A stretch of 40,222 bases of DNA, taken from DAOTZU01 sp034433995. GTDB taxonomy: Bacteria > Chloroflexota > Anaerolineae > UBA1429. The notes beneath the pieces were generated by a model that worked only from the letters and a program-made list of their open reading frames with translations, ran no database searches and had not been told where the DNA came from. The DNA lies in assembly GCA_034433995.1 (NCBI GenBank), contig DAOTZU010000187.1, positions 1 to 40,222 of the forward strand. Direction: 5' to 3'. This document shows positions 33,504 to 40,222 of the stretch, in pieces. Numbering within the stretch: the stretch's first letter is position 1; each line of letters starts with the position of its first letter. The translations under genes were made by a program, and so were the position numbers.

Positions 33504-33532
33504 CTTATAATCCATCATGCCCCGAACGCCAA
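33504..33532 (-). promoter_or_regulatory. Candidate minus-strand sigma-70 promoter
   Basis: Read on the minus strand, TTGGCG (33532-33527) and TATAAG (33509-33504) are 17 bases apart, matching 4/6 and 5/6. It would give a leader of about 33 bases for the DUF218 gene. Confidence 0.45.
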
Positions 33533-33609
33533 ATCTCCCTTGGGGTTCCGGGCGAGCATCTTGGCGCGGCGCGGGGTGTTTTGAGGATAAAACGTGCAGA
33601 GAGGAGCGC

Positions 33610-34074
33610 ATGGAGATCCCACGTCCCAGAGGGTTGTGGTTTGAGGAGTTTGTCCTGGGCCAAGAGGTCACCAGCCCCGGCCGCACGGTGACCGAGGCCG
33701 ACGTGGCCCAGTTTGCCGGCCTTTCGGGCGATTTCAACCAGCTCCATACCGATGCCGAGTTCGCCCGGCAGACGCCCTACGGGCAACGCATCGCCCACGG
33801 GTTGTTGGGGTTGGCGCTGGCCTCGGGCTTGGCGGCGCGGACCGGACTGATCGAGGGCACCGTGCAGGCCTTCACCGGGCTCAGTTGGAAATTCAAAGGC
33901 CCCATCTTTTTCGGGGATACGCTTCGCCTGGCGCTCAAGGTGACCAAGTTGCGTCCCCTGCCCAGCATGGGCGGCGGGATGGTCGTCTTGGAGGGGCGTG
34001 TCTTGAACCAGCGGGACGAGATCGTCCAAGAGGGCGAGTGGTCGCTTTTGGTGAGGAGCCGGCCGGCGGGCTGA
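33610..34074 (+). CDS. MaoC-family hot-dog dehydratase
   Basis: A 154-residue single hot-dog protein. FEEFVLGQEVTSPGRTVTEADV is the MaoC N-terminus; LSGDFNQLHTDAEFA (38-52) carries the catalytic Asp41 and His46 of (R)-specific enoyl-CoA hydratases, and RIAHGLLGLAL is the adjacent conserved helix. It starts at ATG with GAGAGGAG upstream. It hydrates or dehydrates 2-enoyl/3-hydroxyacyl thioesters. It lies convergent to fabH, and the fatty-acid cluster here has no fabZ, so a role in the dehydration step is conceivable, but MaoC proteins more often work on CoA esters. Confidence 0.88.
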   Translation: MEIPRPRGLWFEEFVLGQEVTSPGRTVTEADVAQFAGLSGDFNQLHTDAEFARQTPYGQRIAHGLLGLALASGLAARTGLIEGTVQAFTGLSWKFKGPIFFGDTLRLALKVTKLRPLPSMGGGMVVLEGRVLNQRDEIVQEGEWSLLVRSRPAG

Positions 34075-34084
34075 GGATGGGTTG

Positions 34085-34124
34085 ACCGCCCCTCTCCCGG
34101 GCAAGCCTCGCGGAGAGGGGCGGT
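34085..34124. terminator. Hairpin between convergent genes, possible bidirectional terminator
   Basis: ACCGCCCCTCTCC (34085-34097) and GGAGAGGGGCGGT (34112-34124) pair perfectly over 13 bases with a 14-base loop. It lies 10 bases past the MaoC stop and just before the fabH stop on the other strand. Neither side has a true T-run, so termination would rest on stem strength. Confidence 0.6.
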
Positions 34125-34129
34125 GGTGT

Positions 34130-35263
34130 TCAATCCCGGTGCTGCCGGGTGAACAGGCGAATCAATTTGACATTAAGATGGCGCAGGAACTGGCGGCCGC
34201 GGCTGCGCCAGCTGGCCCACAGGTAGAGCCACCGTCGCCAGAGGTTGCGGTAACTGGGCACCAGAGCCTTGGCCGGCATGCTCCAGCGGAGGGCCACCGC
34301 GGCCCAAGTGAGGCCGGCGCCGAACCCCAAGAGGACGATATTTTGTCCCGGCGCCAGGCGCCCATCGCGGATGGCCTCGCACAGGGCGATGGGCACCGAG
34401 GCGGCCGAGGTGTTGCCGTATTCCTCCAAGTTGACCACGAACCGCTCCAGGGGCAGTTTGAGGCGTTTGGCCGCCGTCTGAATGATGCGCAAGTTCGCCT
34501 GGTGAGGGATGATGAGGGCGATATCCTCCAGCTTGAGCCCTGCCTTCTTGACCACCTGCTCGGTGGCCTGCTCGACGATGTGGGTGGCAAAGCGGAAAAC
34601 CTCTTGTCCGTTCATTTGAATGGTGTGTAGCCGCTTTTCCACCGTCTCCTGGCTGGCCGGGAGGGCGCTACCGCCGGCGGGGATGATGAGCAGGCCGCTC
34701 CCTGAGCCATCGGCGCCGAGGAGGGTGGCCAATACCCCGGCCGGCCCCTCGCTGGCCCGCAAGAGAACCGCCCCCGCGCCATCGCCAAAGAGGACGCAGG
34801 TGTTGCGGTCTTGCCAATCCACCACGCGGCTCAAGGTATCCACCCCGATGACCAGCACCAAACGGTGTTCCCCGGAGGCGATGGCCTGGTGGCCCATGGC
34901 CAGCGCATAGACGAACCCGGAACAGCCGGCGCTGAGATCGAAAGCCCCCGCCCGGCTTGCGCCCAAAGCGTTCTGCACCAAGCAGGCTGTGGAGGGAAAG
35001 AGATGGTCGGGCGTGGTGGTGCCGACGATGATCAGGTCAATCTCCCGTGGGTCGGCATCGGCCACTTGCAGCGCCGCCCGGGCGGCCTCGATGGCCATGG
35101 TGCTGGAGCTCTCGCCGGGGCCGGCGATGCGCCGCCGGGCGATCCCGGTCCGGGTGCGGATCCACTCGTCGGAGGTCTCCACCCGCTGGGCAAGGTCGTC
35201 GTTGGTCAAGATCTGTTTGGGGACGTACATCCCCCAGCCGATGATCTCTGCTCTCCTGGCCAG
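34130..35263 (-). CDS. fabH: 3-oxoacyl-ACP synthase III (KAS III), probable CTG start
   Basis: It condenses an acyl-CoA with malonyl-ACP to start type II fatty-acid synthesis. The catalytic triad is Cys114 (SAGCSGF), His254 (IPHQANL) and Asn284 (YGNTSAA), numbered from the proposed start. The first ATG (35230) gives MYVPKQILTNDD and clips a conserved N-terminal strand. The frame stays open upstream, encoding LARRAEIIGWG, which matches the family's usual N-terminus. The only candidate start there is CTG at 35263, with AGGAGG (35275-35270) exactly 6 bases before it and the fabF stop one base away. After the normal end (AAVALRW) the protein runs on for 50 residues with twelve Lys/Arg and four Trp, so it totals 377 residues against the usual 320-335. 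It forms an operon with fabF. Confidence 0.92.
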   Translation of the reverse strand: MARRAEIIGWGMYVPKQILTNDDLAQRVETSDEWIRTRTGIARRRIAGPGESSSTMAIEAARAALQVADADPREIDLIIVGTTTPDHLFPSTACLVQNALGASRAGAFDLSAGCSGFVYALAMGHQAIASGEHRLVLVIGVDTLSRVVDWQDRNTCVLFGDGAGAVLLRASEGPAGVLATLLGADGSGSGLLIIPAGGSALPASQETVEKRLHTIQMNGQEVFRFATHIVEQATEQVVKKAGLKLEDIALIIPHQANLRIIQTAAKRLKLPLERFVVNLEEYGNTSAASVPIALCEAIRDGRLAPGQNIVLLGFGAGLTWAAVALRWSMPAKALVPSYRNLWRRWLYLWASWRSRGRQFLRHLNVKLIRLFTRQHRD

Positions 35264-35264
35264 T

Positions 35265-36509
35265 TTAGGCCTCCTTCATTCGGCGGAAGATGAGGCAAGC
35301 GTTGTGGCCGCCGAAGCCGAACGAGTTGGAGAGCACTGTCTCGACCTTGGCCTTGCGGGCCTGGTTGGGCACATAGTCCAGGTCGCACTCTGGATCGGGG
35401 TTCTCCAGGTTGATGGTGGGGGGCAGGATCTGCTCCTCCAAAGTTTTGACGCTCAGCACCGCCTCCAGGGCACCCGCCGCGCCCAAGAGATGGCCCGTCA
35501 TGGATTTGGTGGAACTCACCGCCAGTTTGTAGGCGTGGGCGCCGAACAGGGCCTTGATGGCCCGGGTCTCGGTGATATCGTTCAAGGGCGTGCTGGTGCC
35601 GTGGGCGTTGATGTAATCGATCTGTTCCGGATTCAGCCCGGCGGAGAGGATGGCCTGGCGCATGCAGGCGATGGCGCCCTCGCCGTTTTCATCGGGGGCG
35701 GTGATGTGAAAGGCATCGTCGGTGCTGCCGTAACCGACAATCTCGGCATAGATCCTGGCCCCTCGGCGCAGGGCCTCCTCCAGCGTTTCCAGCACCAGGA
35801 TGGCCGCCCCCTCGCCCACCACGAACCCATCGCGGTCGCGATCAAAGGGGCGCGAGGCGCGCTCCGGGGCGTCGTTGCGCTCCGAAAGGGCGCGCATGAT
35901 GCTGAACCCCGCCACCGAGATGGGCACCACCCCAGCCTCTGCGCCGCCACAGATGGCCACCTCGGCCGCGCCCCGGCGCACCATCTCATAGGCCTCGCCA
36001 ATGGCGTTGGTCCCGGAGGCGCAGGCGGAGGTGATGGCCATATTGGGCCCCTTGAAGCCAAACTCTAACGCCACCATGCCGGCCGCCGTATCGGGCAGGA
36101 TCATGGGGATCAGGAAGGGGCTCACCCGGCCGGGGCCGCGCTGGTGCAACACCAGGGTTTGCTCCGTCACCGTGCCGATGCCGCCGATGCCGGAGCCGAT
36201 GATGACCGCCGTGCGGTGGGCCAGGCCGTCGTTGGTGGTGAGGCCCGCGTCGCGCACGGCCTCCCGCGCCGCCACCAAGGCATACTGCACAAAGGGATCC
36301 ATCCGCCGCGCTTCCTTGGGCGGAAAATGCTGGGTAGGGTCGAAATCCTTGACCTCGGCGGCGATGCGGCTGCGATACTCTGTGGCATCAAAACGGGTGA
36401 TGGGGCCGACGCCGGAACGCCCGGCGACGATCCCTGCCCAAGTGGTGGGCAGGTCGTTGCCCAGGGGCGTGATGGCGCCCATGCCGGTTACTACCACACG
36501 TCTCGTCAT
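35265..36509 (-). CDS. fabF: 3-oxoacyl-ACP synthase II (KAS II)
   Basis: A 414-residue elongating condensing enzyme. The triad is complete: Cys163 in TSACASGTNAIG, His303 in INAHGTSTPLND and His340 in SMTGHLLGAAG, the same numbering as E. coli FabF. The opening RVVVTGMGAITPLGND and the GFGGHNACLIF end are typical. It extends acyl-ACP by two carbons with malonyl-ACP. The ATG at 36509 has AGGAGG at a good distance. It is first in the minus-strand fabF-fabH pair and divergent from fabK, with a 154-base shared upstream region. Confidence 0.96.
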   Translation of the reverse strand: MTRRVVVTGMGAITPLGNDLPTTWAGIVAGRSGVGPITRFDATEYRSRIAAEVKDFDPTQHFPPKEARRMDPFVQYALVAAREAVRDAGLTTNDGLAHRTAVIIGSGIGGIGTVTEQTLVLHQRGPGRVSPFLIPMILPDTAAGMVALEFGFKGPNMAITSACASGTNAIGEAYEMVRRGAAEVAICGGAEAGVVPISVAGFSIMRALSERNDAPERASRPFDRDRDGFVVGEGAAILVLETLEEALRRGARIYAEIVGYGSTDDAFHITAPDENGEGAIACMRQAILSAGLNPEQIDYINAHGTSTPLNDITETRAIKALFGAHAYKLAVSSTKSMTGHLLGAAGALEAVLSVKTLEEQILPPTINLENPDPECDLDYVPNQARKAKVETVLSNSFGFGGHNACLIFRRMKEA

Positions 36510-36545
36510 CCCAATCCTCCTGCAAAGAGTGCCCTTTTTGTTCTT

Positions 36546-36563
36546 GCGTGTCTTCTAACACGC
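36546..36563. repeat. Palindrome in the fabF-fabK divergent promoter region
   Basis: GCGTGT (36546-36551) and ACACGC (36558-36563) are perfect 6-bp arms with a 6-base centre; symmetry continues partly outward. The position, 37 bases upstream of fabF, suits a regulator operator. No specific regulator is recognised. Confidence 0.4.
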
Positions 36564-36599
36564 GAACCGCAAAAAAGTTTCACCGGGGCCAACGGTCGG

Positions 36600-36622
36600 C
36601 GGCGCGCAACCTTGGCGCGCCG
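36600..36622. repeat. Strong GC hairpin upstream of fabK
   Basis: CGGCGCGC (36600-36607) and GCGCGCCG (36615-36622) form a perfect 8-bp stem with a 7-base loop, 41 bases before the fabK ATG. No T-run follows. It could be an operator, or an mRNA leader structure if the fabK transcript starts upstream. Confidence 0.4.
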
Positions 36623-36663
36623 AGGGGGTTATTCCAGGTGATTTATGCGCGGAGGAAACATCC

Positions 36664-37611
36664 ATGCTCAAGACGGCATTAACGGATCTTGTGGGCATCG
36701 CCCATCCGGTGGTCCAGGGCGGCATGGCCTGGGTGGCCACTTGGGAGCTGGTGGTAGCGGTCTCGGAGGCGGGGGGGCTGGGCATCATCGGTGCGGGAAA
36801 CGCCCCGGTGGATTTTGTGCGCCAGCAGATCCGCCAGGTCAAGGCCCATACCACGAAACCCTATGGGCTCAACATCCCCCTGTTTAGCCCCTTTGTGGAG
36901 CAGGTCATGGCGCTATGCATCGAGGAGCGGGTGCCTGTGGTGACCACGGGGGCAGGCAACCCCACGCCCTATATCGAGCGGCTCAAGGCGGCGGGCATCA
37001 TCGTCATCCCCGTGGTGGCCTCGACGGCCTTGGCCAAGCGGTTGGAGCGGGCCGGCGCCGACGCGGTGATCGCCGAAGGGGAGGAATCCGGCGGGCACAT
37101 CGGCGAGGTGACCACCATGGTCTTGGTGCCCCAGGTGGTGGACGCGGTGACGATTCCGGTGATCGCGGCCGGAGGATTCGCCGATGGTCGTGGCCTGGCG
37201 GCTGCCTTGGCCTTGGGGGCGGCGGGGGTGCAGATGGGCACGCGCTTTATCTGCACCGACGAATGCATCGCCCATATCAATTACAAGCAGGCCATCGTCA
37301 AGGCCAACGAGCGTTCCACCATGGTCACGGGCTATTCCATCGGCCATCCGGTGCGCTGTCTGCGCAACCCCATGGCCCACGATTTTGAGGCGCTGGAGAA
37401 GCGGGGCGCCTCGGAGCAGGAGATCATCGAGTTCGGCACCGGCCGTTTGCGTTTGGCCGTGGTGGAAGGGGATTGCGTGCGTGGCTCCCTCATGGCCGGC
37501 CAGGCGGCGGGGTTGGTGCATGATATCGTGCCGGCCGGCGAGGTGGTGCGGCGGACCGTGGCCGAGGCCGAGGCCATTTTGCGGCGCTTGCCCGGGCTGA
37601 TCGTGGCCTGA
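36664..37611 (+). CDS. fabK: Enoyl-ACP reductase II
   Basis: A 315-residue FMN-dependent TIM-barrel enzyme of the nitronate monooxygenase/FabK superfamily. HPVVQGGMAWVATWELVVAVSEAGGLGIIG is the FabK N-terminus; EGEESGGHIG carries the catalytic His145; PVIAAGGFADGRG and GAAGVQMGTRFICTDE bind the FMN phosphate. It performs the last reduction of each elongation cycle. FabK rather than nitronate monooxygenase is supported by the GGHIGE motif and by fabD and fabG directly downstream. ATG with GGAGGAAAC upstream. No FabI is seen in this window. Confidence 0.93.
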   Translation: MLKTALTDLVGIAHPVVQGGMAWVATWELVVAVSEAGGLGIIGAGNAPVDFVRQQIRQVKAHTTKPYGLNIPLFSPFVEQVMALCIEERVPVVTTGAGNPTPYIERLKAAGIIVIPVVASTALAKRLERAGADAVIAEGEESGGHIGEVTTMVLVPQVVDAVTIPVIAAGGFADGRGLAAALALGAAGVQMGTRFICTDECIAHINYKQAIVKANERSTMVTGYSIGHPVRCLRNPMAHDFEALEKRGASEQEIIEFGTGRLRLAVVEGDCVRGSLMAGQAAGLVHDIVPAGEVVRRTVAEAEAILRRLPGLIVA

Positions 37612-37624
37612 AGGAGGAGTGACG

Positions 37625-38590
37625 ATGGCGGTGGGGCAAAATAACCTCGCAGTGGTCTTCCCCGGCCAAGGATGCCAATTTGTGGGCATGGGGGCGGAGC
37701 TGTATCAGCGTTCCCCGGAGGCCCGGGCCGTGTACGACCGCGCCGATGAGACGTTGGGCTTTTCCCTGAGCCGCTTGTGTTTCGAGGGTCCTCAGGAGGC
37801 CCTCAACGATACGGCCAACACCCAGCCGGCGGTGTATGTGACGAGCCTGGCCCTTTGGCAGGTGTTGGTGGCGCGGCTGGGCGTGCCGCTGCCGGGCGTC
37901 GCCTTCTTGGCGGGGCACAGCCTGGGCGAGTACACCGCCCTGACGGCGGCGGGGGCGCTGGGTTTTGAGGAGGGCCTGCGCCTGGTGCGTTGCCGTGGCG
38001 AGGCCATGGCCGCCGCCGGAGCCCTTGCCCCCGGCGGGATGGCGGCCATCATCGGCCTGGACCACGAGGCGGTGGCTGAAGTAGTGGCCGAGGCCAACGC
38101 CCAAGGCGAGGAGGTGTGGGTGGCCAACGATAACGCCCCTGGCCAGGTGGTGATCGCCGGCCGGGAGGAGGCGTTGCGCCGGGCCATGGCCTTGGCCACG
38201 GCCCGCGGAGCCAAGCGGGTGGTGCCTTTGGCGGTGAGCGTGGCCTGCCACACGCCGCTGATGCGCGGGGCGGTGGCCCGGCTGGATGAAGCCTTGCAAC
38301 GCGCGGCTTGGCAACATCCTTGGGCGCCGGTGGTGAGCAACGTCACCGCTGGCCCCCTGGCGGCACCGACGGAGATTCGGGCGGCGCTGCTGCAACAGCT
38401 CGCCTCGCCCGTGCGCTGGGTGGAATCGGTGCATACCCTGGCGCAGCACGGGGTGGAGACGGTCGTCGAGATCGGCCCCAAAGAGGTGCTCACGGGGTTG
38501 ATCAAGCGCATCGAGCCCGCGTTGAAACTGTATCCTGTGACCAACGTCGAAAGCGTGGAAAGCGTCATCGGGGAGGTTTGGGGCCCATGA
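37625..38590 (+). CDS. fabD: Malonyl-CoA:ACP transacylase
   Basis: A 321-residue acyltransferase that loads malonyl groups onto ACP. VFPGQGCQFVGMG (11-23) is the N-terminal signature, GHSLGEYTA (97-105) carries the nucleophile Ser99, and VACHTPLM holds the catalytic His209, where the more usual sequence is 'a.FHS.lM'. The ATG at 37625 was preferred to the GTG at 37619 because AGGAGG at 37612-37617 is spaced 7 bases from it. It overlaps fabG as ATGA. Confidence 0.95.
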   Translation: MAVGQNNLAVVFPGQGCQFVGMGAELYQRSPEARAVYDRADETLGFSLSRLCFEGPQEALNDTANTQPAVYVTSLALWQVLVARLGVPLPGVAFLAGHSLGEYTALTAAGALGFEEGLRLVRCRGEAMAAAGALAPGGMAAIIGLDHEAVAEVVAEANAQGEEVWVANDNAPGQVVIAGREEALRRAMALATARGAKRVVPLAVSVACHTPLMRGAVARLDEALQRAAWQHPWAPVVSNVTAGPLAAPTEIRAALLQQLASPVRWVESVHTLAQHGVETVVEIGPKEVLTGLIKRIEPALKLYPVTNVESVESVIGEVWGP

Positions 38591-39333
38591 GCACACTGAC
38601 GGGCCGGGTGGCCCTGGTCACGGGCAGCTCCCGGGGGATTGGGCGGGCCATCGCCATCGCCTTGGCAGGCCAAGGGTGCAAGGTGGTGGTGAACTATCAT
38701 AGCCGCGCCGCCGAGGCGGAGGAGGTGGTGCAGCGCATCCGCGAGCGGGGCGGCGAGGCGGTGGCCGTGCAGGCGGATGTGAGCTTGGCCGCCGAAGCCC
38801 AAAAATTGGTGGATGCTGCTGTAGCCGCCTTTGGCACGCTGGATATCTTGGTGAATAACGCCGGCATCGCCCGGGATAATCTCCTCCTGCGCATGGCGGA
38901 GGAGGATTGGGATGCCGTCTTGGATACGAACCTGAAGGGCGCCTTTCATTGCATCAAGGCGGCCCAGCGCATCTTTTTGCGCAAGCGCGCCGGCCGCATC
39001 ATCAACATCGGCTCGGTGGTGGGCTTGGTGGGCAACGCCGGCCAGGCCAACTATGCGGCGGCCAAGGCGGGGCTGGTGGGCCTGACCAAGGCCCTGGCCA
39101 AGGAACTGGGCTCGCGCAACATCACCGTCAATTTGGTGGCCCCCGGCTTTATCCAGACCGAGATGACGGCGGGGTTATCCGCCGAGGTGATCCAAACGGC
39201 CCTCGCGCGCATTCCCCTGGGGCGTTTGGGCGCGCCGGAGGACGTGGCCGCCGCCGTGGTCTTTTTGGCCTCCGACGAGGCCGCGTACATCACCGGCCAG
39301 GTCCTCTGCGTGGATGGGGGGATGGCCATGTAA
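38587..39333 (+). CDS. fabG: 3-oxoacyl-ACP reductase
   Basis: A 248-residue short-chain dehydrogenase. VTGSSRGIG (11-19) binds NADPH, NNAG (90-93) is the structural motif, and the catalytic Ser143, Tyr156 and Lys160 sit in INIGSVVGLVGNAGQANYAAAK. The APGFIQTEM and CVDGGMAM ends are typical of FabG. It reduces 3-oxoacyl-ACP in each cycle. It starts inside the fabD stop (ATGA). It is the last gene of the plus-strand fab unit: the acpP gene that often follows fabG is absent. Confidence 0.95.
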   Translation: MSTLTGRVALVTGSSRGIGRAIAIALAGQGCKVVVNYHSRAAEAEEVVQRIRERGGEAVAVQADVSLAAEAQKLVDAAVAAFGTLDILVNNAGIARDNLLLRMAEEDWDAVLDTNLKGAFHCIKAAQRIFLRKRAGRIINIGSVVGLVGNAGQANYAAAKAGLVGLTKALAKELGSRNITVNLVAPGFIQTEMTAGLSAEVIQTALARIPLGRLGAPEDVAAAVVFLASDEAAYITGQVLCVDGGMAM

Positions 39334-39378
39334 TTGCCCAGACCTGCGCTTTATGCGAGTTCCTCCTCAATGTCGGTG

Positions 39379-39411
39379 CCGGTCCTCGTCGCCCCAAACG
39401 ATGAGGACCGG
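39379..39411 (+). terminator. Stem-loop downstream of fabG, probable transcript end
   Basis: CCGGTCCTCGTC (39379-39390) pairs with GATGAGGACCGG (39400-39411), 12 bp with one G-U pair and a 9-base loop, 46 bases after the fabG stop. No T-run follows, so termination efficiency is uncertain. Confidence 0.55.
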
Positions 39412-39457
39412 TGCCGTTAAAGGGAGGGGGTTGAAAAAAGGCGTTTAGGCCTTGACC

Positions 39458-39540
39458 GCCGTCGGATGGAATCCGACGGCTCTGTTTGCCAAGCCCGCGT
39501 CGCGGGCTTACCATCCCCAGACGTCGGTTTCTAACCGACG
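39458..39540. repeat. Three tandem hairpins, each with a 3-base loop
   Basis: Hairpin 1: GCCGTCGGAT / ATCCGACGGC (39458-39480, loop GGA). Hairpin 2: AAGCCCGC / GCGGGCTT (39491-39509, loop GTC). Hairpin 3: CGTCGGTT / AACCGACG (39522-39540, loop TCT). All stems are perfect; spacers are 10 and 12 bases. Hairpins 1 and 3 share GTCGG(A/T)T. The layout suggests a dispersed non-coding repeat element or a structured RNA. It lies between the fabG stem-loop and the DUF692 promoter; no gene is supported in 39334-39639. Confidence 0.75.
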
Positions 39541-39577
39541 GGCGCATTTCTCGACACCTTGGTTAAAGGCGGTTCTT

Positions 39578-39606
39578 TTGACAGGATCCCCGGCCCATGT
39601 TAGCAT
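39578..39606 (+). promoter_or_regulatory. Sigma-70 promoter for the DUF692 gene
   Basis: A perfect TTGACA (39578-39583) and TAGCAT (39601-39606, 4/6) are spaced exactly 17 bases. Transcription would start near 39613, about 27 bases before the ATG. Confidence 0.7.
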
Positions 39607-39639
39607 AGCCCATCATTGGGAAGTGAGGCGCGTTTGACC

Positions 39640-40222
39640 ATGCAATCTCGCCTGTGGCCGGCCGAGCAAGGTCGCCCTCTTTTGGGCGCCAACGGCACCA
39701 GCGCCATGCGGGCCCTTCTGGAGGCCGGCGAGGCCCACCTGGTGGATTATCTCAAGGTGGGCCCGTTTATGGGGCGGCCGGCCATCGCGGAGCTGGCTGC
39801 CCGTTATCCTTTGCTCCTGCACTTGGATGACACCTTGAGCGGCCACAACGTGCCCGCGCAGGAGATGGTGCAGCGGCTGCTGGATTGGATCGCCCTCACC
39901 GGCACGCCGTGGACCTCGGAGCACATCGGCTTTAGCGTGGCCAATGTGGACCTGGATGGGGCCCTCATCACCCAGGCCGCCTCCGACCTGCTGCCGCGGG
40001 AGCAGGCCCTGGCCAATATCGTCCGCAACGCCCGCCATTTGGCCGCGCAATTGCCTGTGCCGCTGCTTTTGGAGAATTTGCCCCTCTTTCCTAATTTGGC
40101 CCACATGTTCATCTGCGAGCCCGATTTCGTGGCCGAGGTGATCGAGGGAACGGGCTGTGGCCTGCTGCTGGACCTGGCCCATGCCCGGGTGACGGCGGAT
40201 ATCCTGGGCTATGCGGTGGAGG
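39640..40222 (+). CDS. DUF692 family (MbnB/TglH-like) protein, 3' truncated by window
   Basis: The frame runs open to the window edge (194 codons seen). It fits the DUF692 TIM-barrel family, whose characterised members (MbnB, TglH) use a multi-iron centre to oxidise cysteine residues of peptides. Visible landmarks are HLDDTLSGHN, SEHIGF (His95), LLLENL (Glu145-Asn146), FVAEVIEGTGCGLLLDLAHARV (Asp178, His181). Glu, Asp and His at these places are the expected metal ligands. The ATG at 39640 has GAGG 11 bases upstream; a TTG at 39634, in frame and 5 bases from GAGG, is an alternative start. It has its own promoter. No precursor peptide is seen upstream; one could lie beyond the edge. Confidence 0.72.
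   Translation, partial: MQSRLWPAEQGRPLLGANGTSAMRALLEAGEAHLVDYLKVGPFMGRPAIAELAARYPLLLHLDDTLSGHNVPAQEMVQRLLDWIALTGTPWTSEHIGFSVANVDLDGALITQAASDLLPREQALANIVRNARHLAAQLPVPLLLENLPLFPNLAHMFICEPDFVAEVIEGTGCGLLLDLAHARVTADILGYAVE

Noticed and set aside
33506..33511. Plus-strand TATAAT as a promoter for the MaoC gene
   Set aside because: It is a perfect -10 hexamer, but no -35 lies 15-19 bases upstream, and the same bases serve a better minus-strand promoter.
33465..33518. Upstream ATG pair (33518, 33515) as the start of the DUF218 gene
   Set aside because: A likely promoter overlaps these codons, and the added residues match nothing in the family; starts at 33464 or 33452 fit better.
39353..39448. 31-codon ORF with two Cys upstream of the DUF692 gene, considered as a RiPP precursor
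   Set aside because: It spans the stem-loop after fabG, has no ribosome site, lies before the DUF692 promoter, and its Cys-rich part is encoded by the stem itself.
39458..39540. CRISPR array
   Set aside because: The three units differ in sequence and are inverted repeats, not direct repeats with uniform spacers.

Overview
The window is GC-rich, densely coded DNA, read here as a chromosomal fragment of a Chloroflexota bacterium (Anaerolineae/Caldilineae-like). This placement is an inference. It rests on large secreted proteins with Thr/Pro linkers and DNRLRE, GWNL and malectin modules, the 'LPL(I/V)' tails of those proteins, FabK as the only enoyl reductase in view, and an Alg13/Alg14-type transferase pair. 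No tRNA, rRNA, CRISPR array, insertion sequence or integrase was seen.

Region 1 (1-22575, all +) is a surface-polysaccharide locus. Many of its genes overlap by 1-4 bases (ATGA or TGATG), which implies translational coupling. After the end of a radical SAM protein come a Wzx-type flippase, a Wzz-like chain-length protein and an O-antigen ligase/polymerase-like membrane protein. Around them lie seven GT4-type and one GT2 glycosyltransferases, a PssD/PssE pair and four class I methyltransferases. A three-gene cassette encodes all four activities needed to make GDP-D-glycero-alpha-D-manno-heptose: HddC, HddA and a GmhA-GmhB fusion. A further two-domain protein joins a degenerate nucleotidyltransferase to a thymidylate-kinase-like domain. 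No initiating phosphoglycosyltransferase is visible.

Region 2 (22576-29764, +) starts with a 340-base non-coding leader holding a candidate sigma-70 promoter. It carries four secreted proteins: a TIM-barrel glycosidase-like protein with two GWNL modules, a two-DNRLRE/SdrD-like protein, a small single-domain relative, and a DNRLRE/PPC/malectin protein. A strong intrinsic terminator closes it at 29735-29764.

Region 3 (29826-34129) holds housekeeping and less familiar genes: rsgA; a near-consensus promoter driving a deoxyhypusine-synthase-like gene coupled to a PfkB/RfaE-like sugar kinase; a minus-strand SanA/YdcF (DUF218) gene; and a MaoC hot-dog hydratase.

Region 4 (34130-39333) is a type II fatty-acid synthesis locus split into divergent units: fabF-fabH on minus and fabK-fabD-fabG on plus. 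fabH appears to start at a CTG codon and has a basic C-terminal extension. acpP and fabZ are absent. The window ends with a non-coding stretch holding three successive 3-nt-loop hairpins, a promoter, and the start of a DUF692 (MbnB/TglH-like) gene cut by the window edge.
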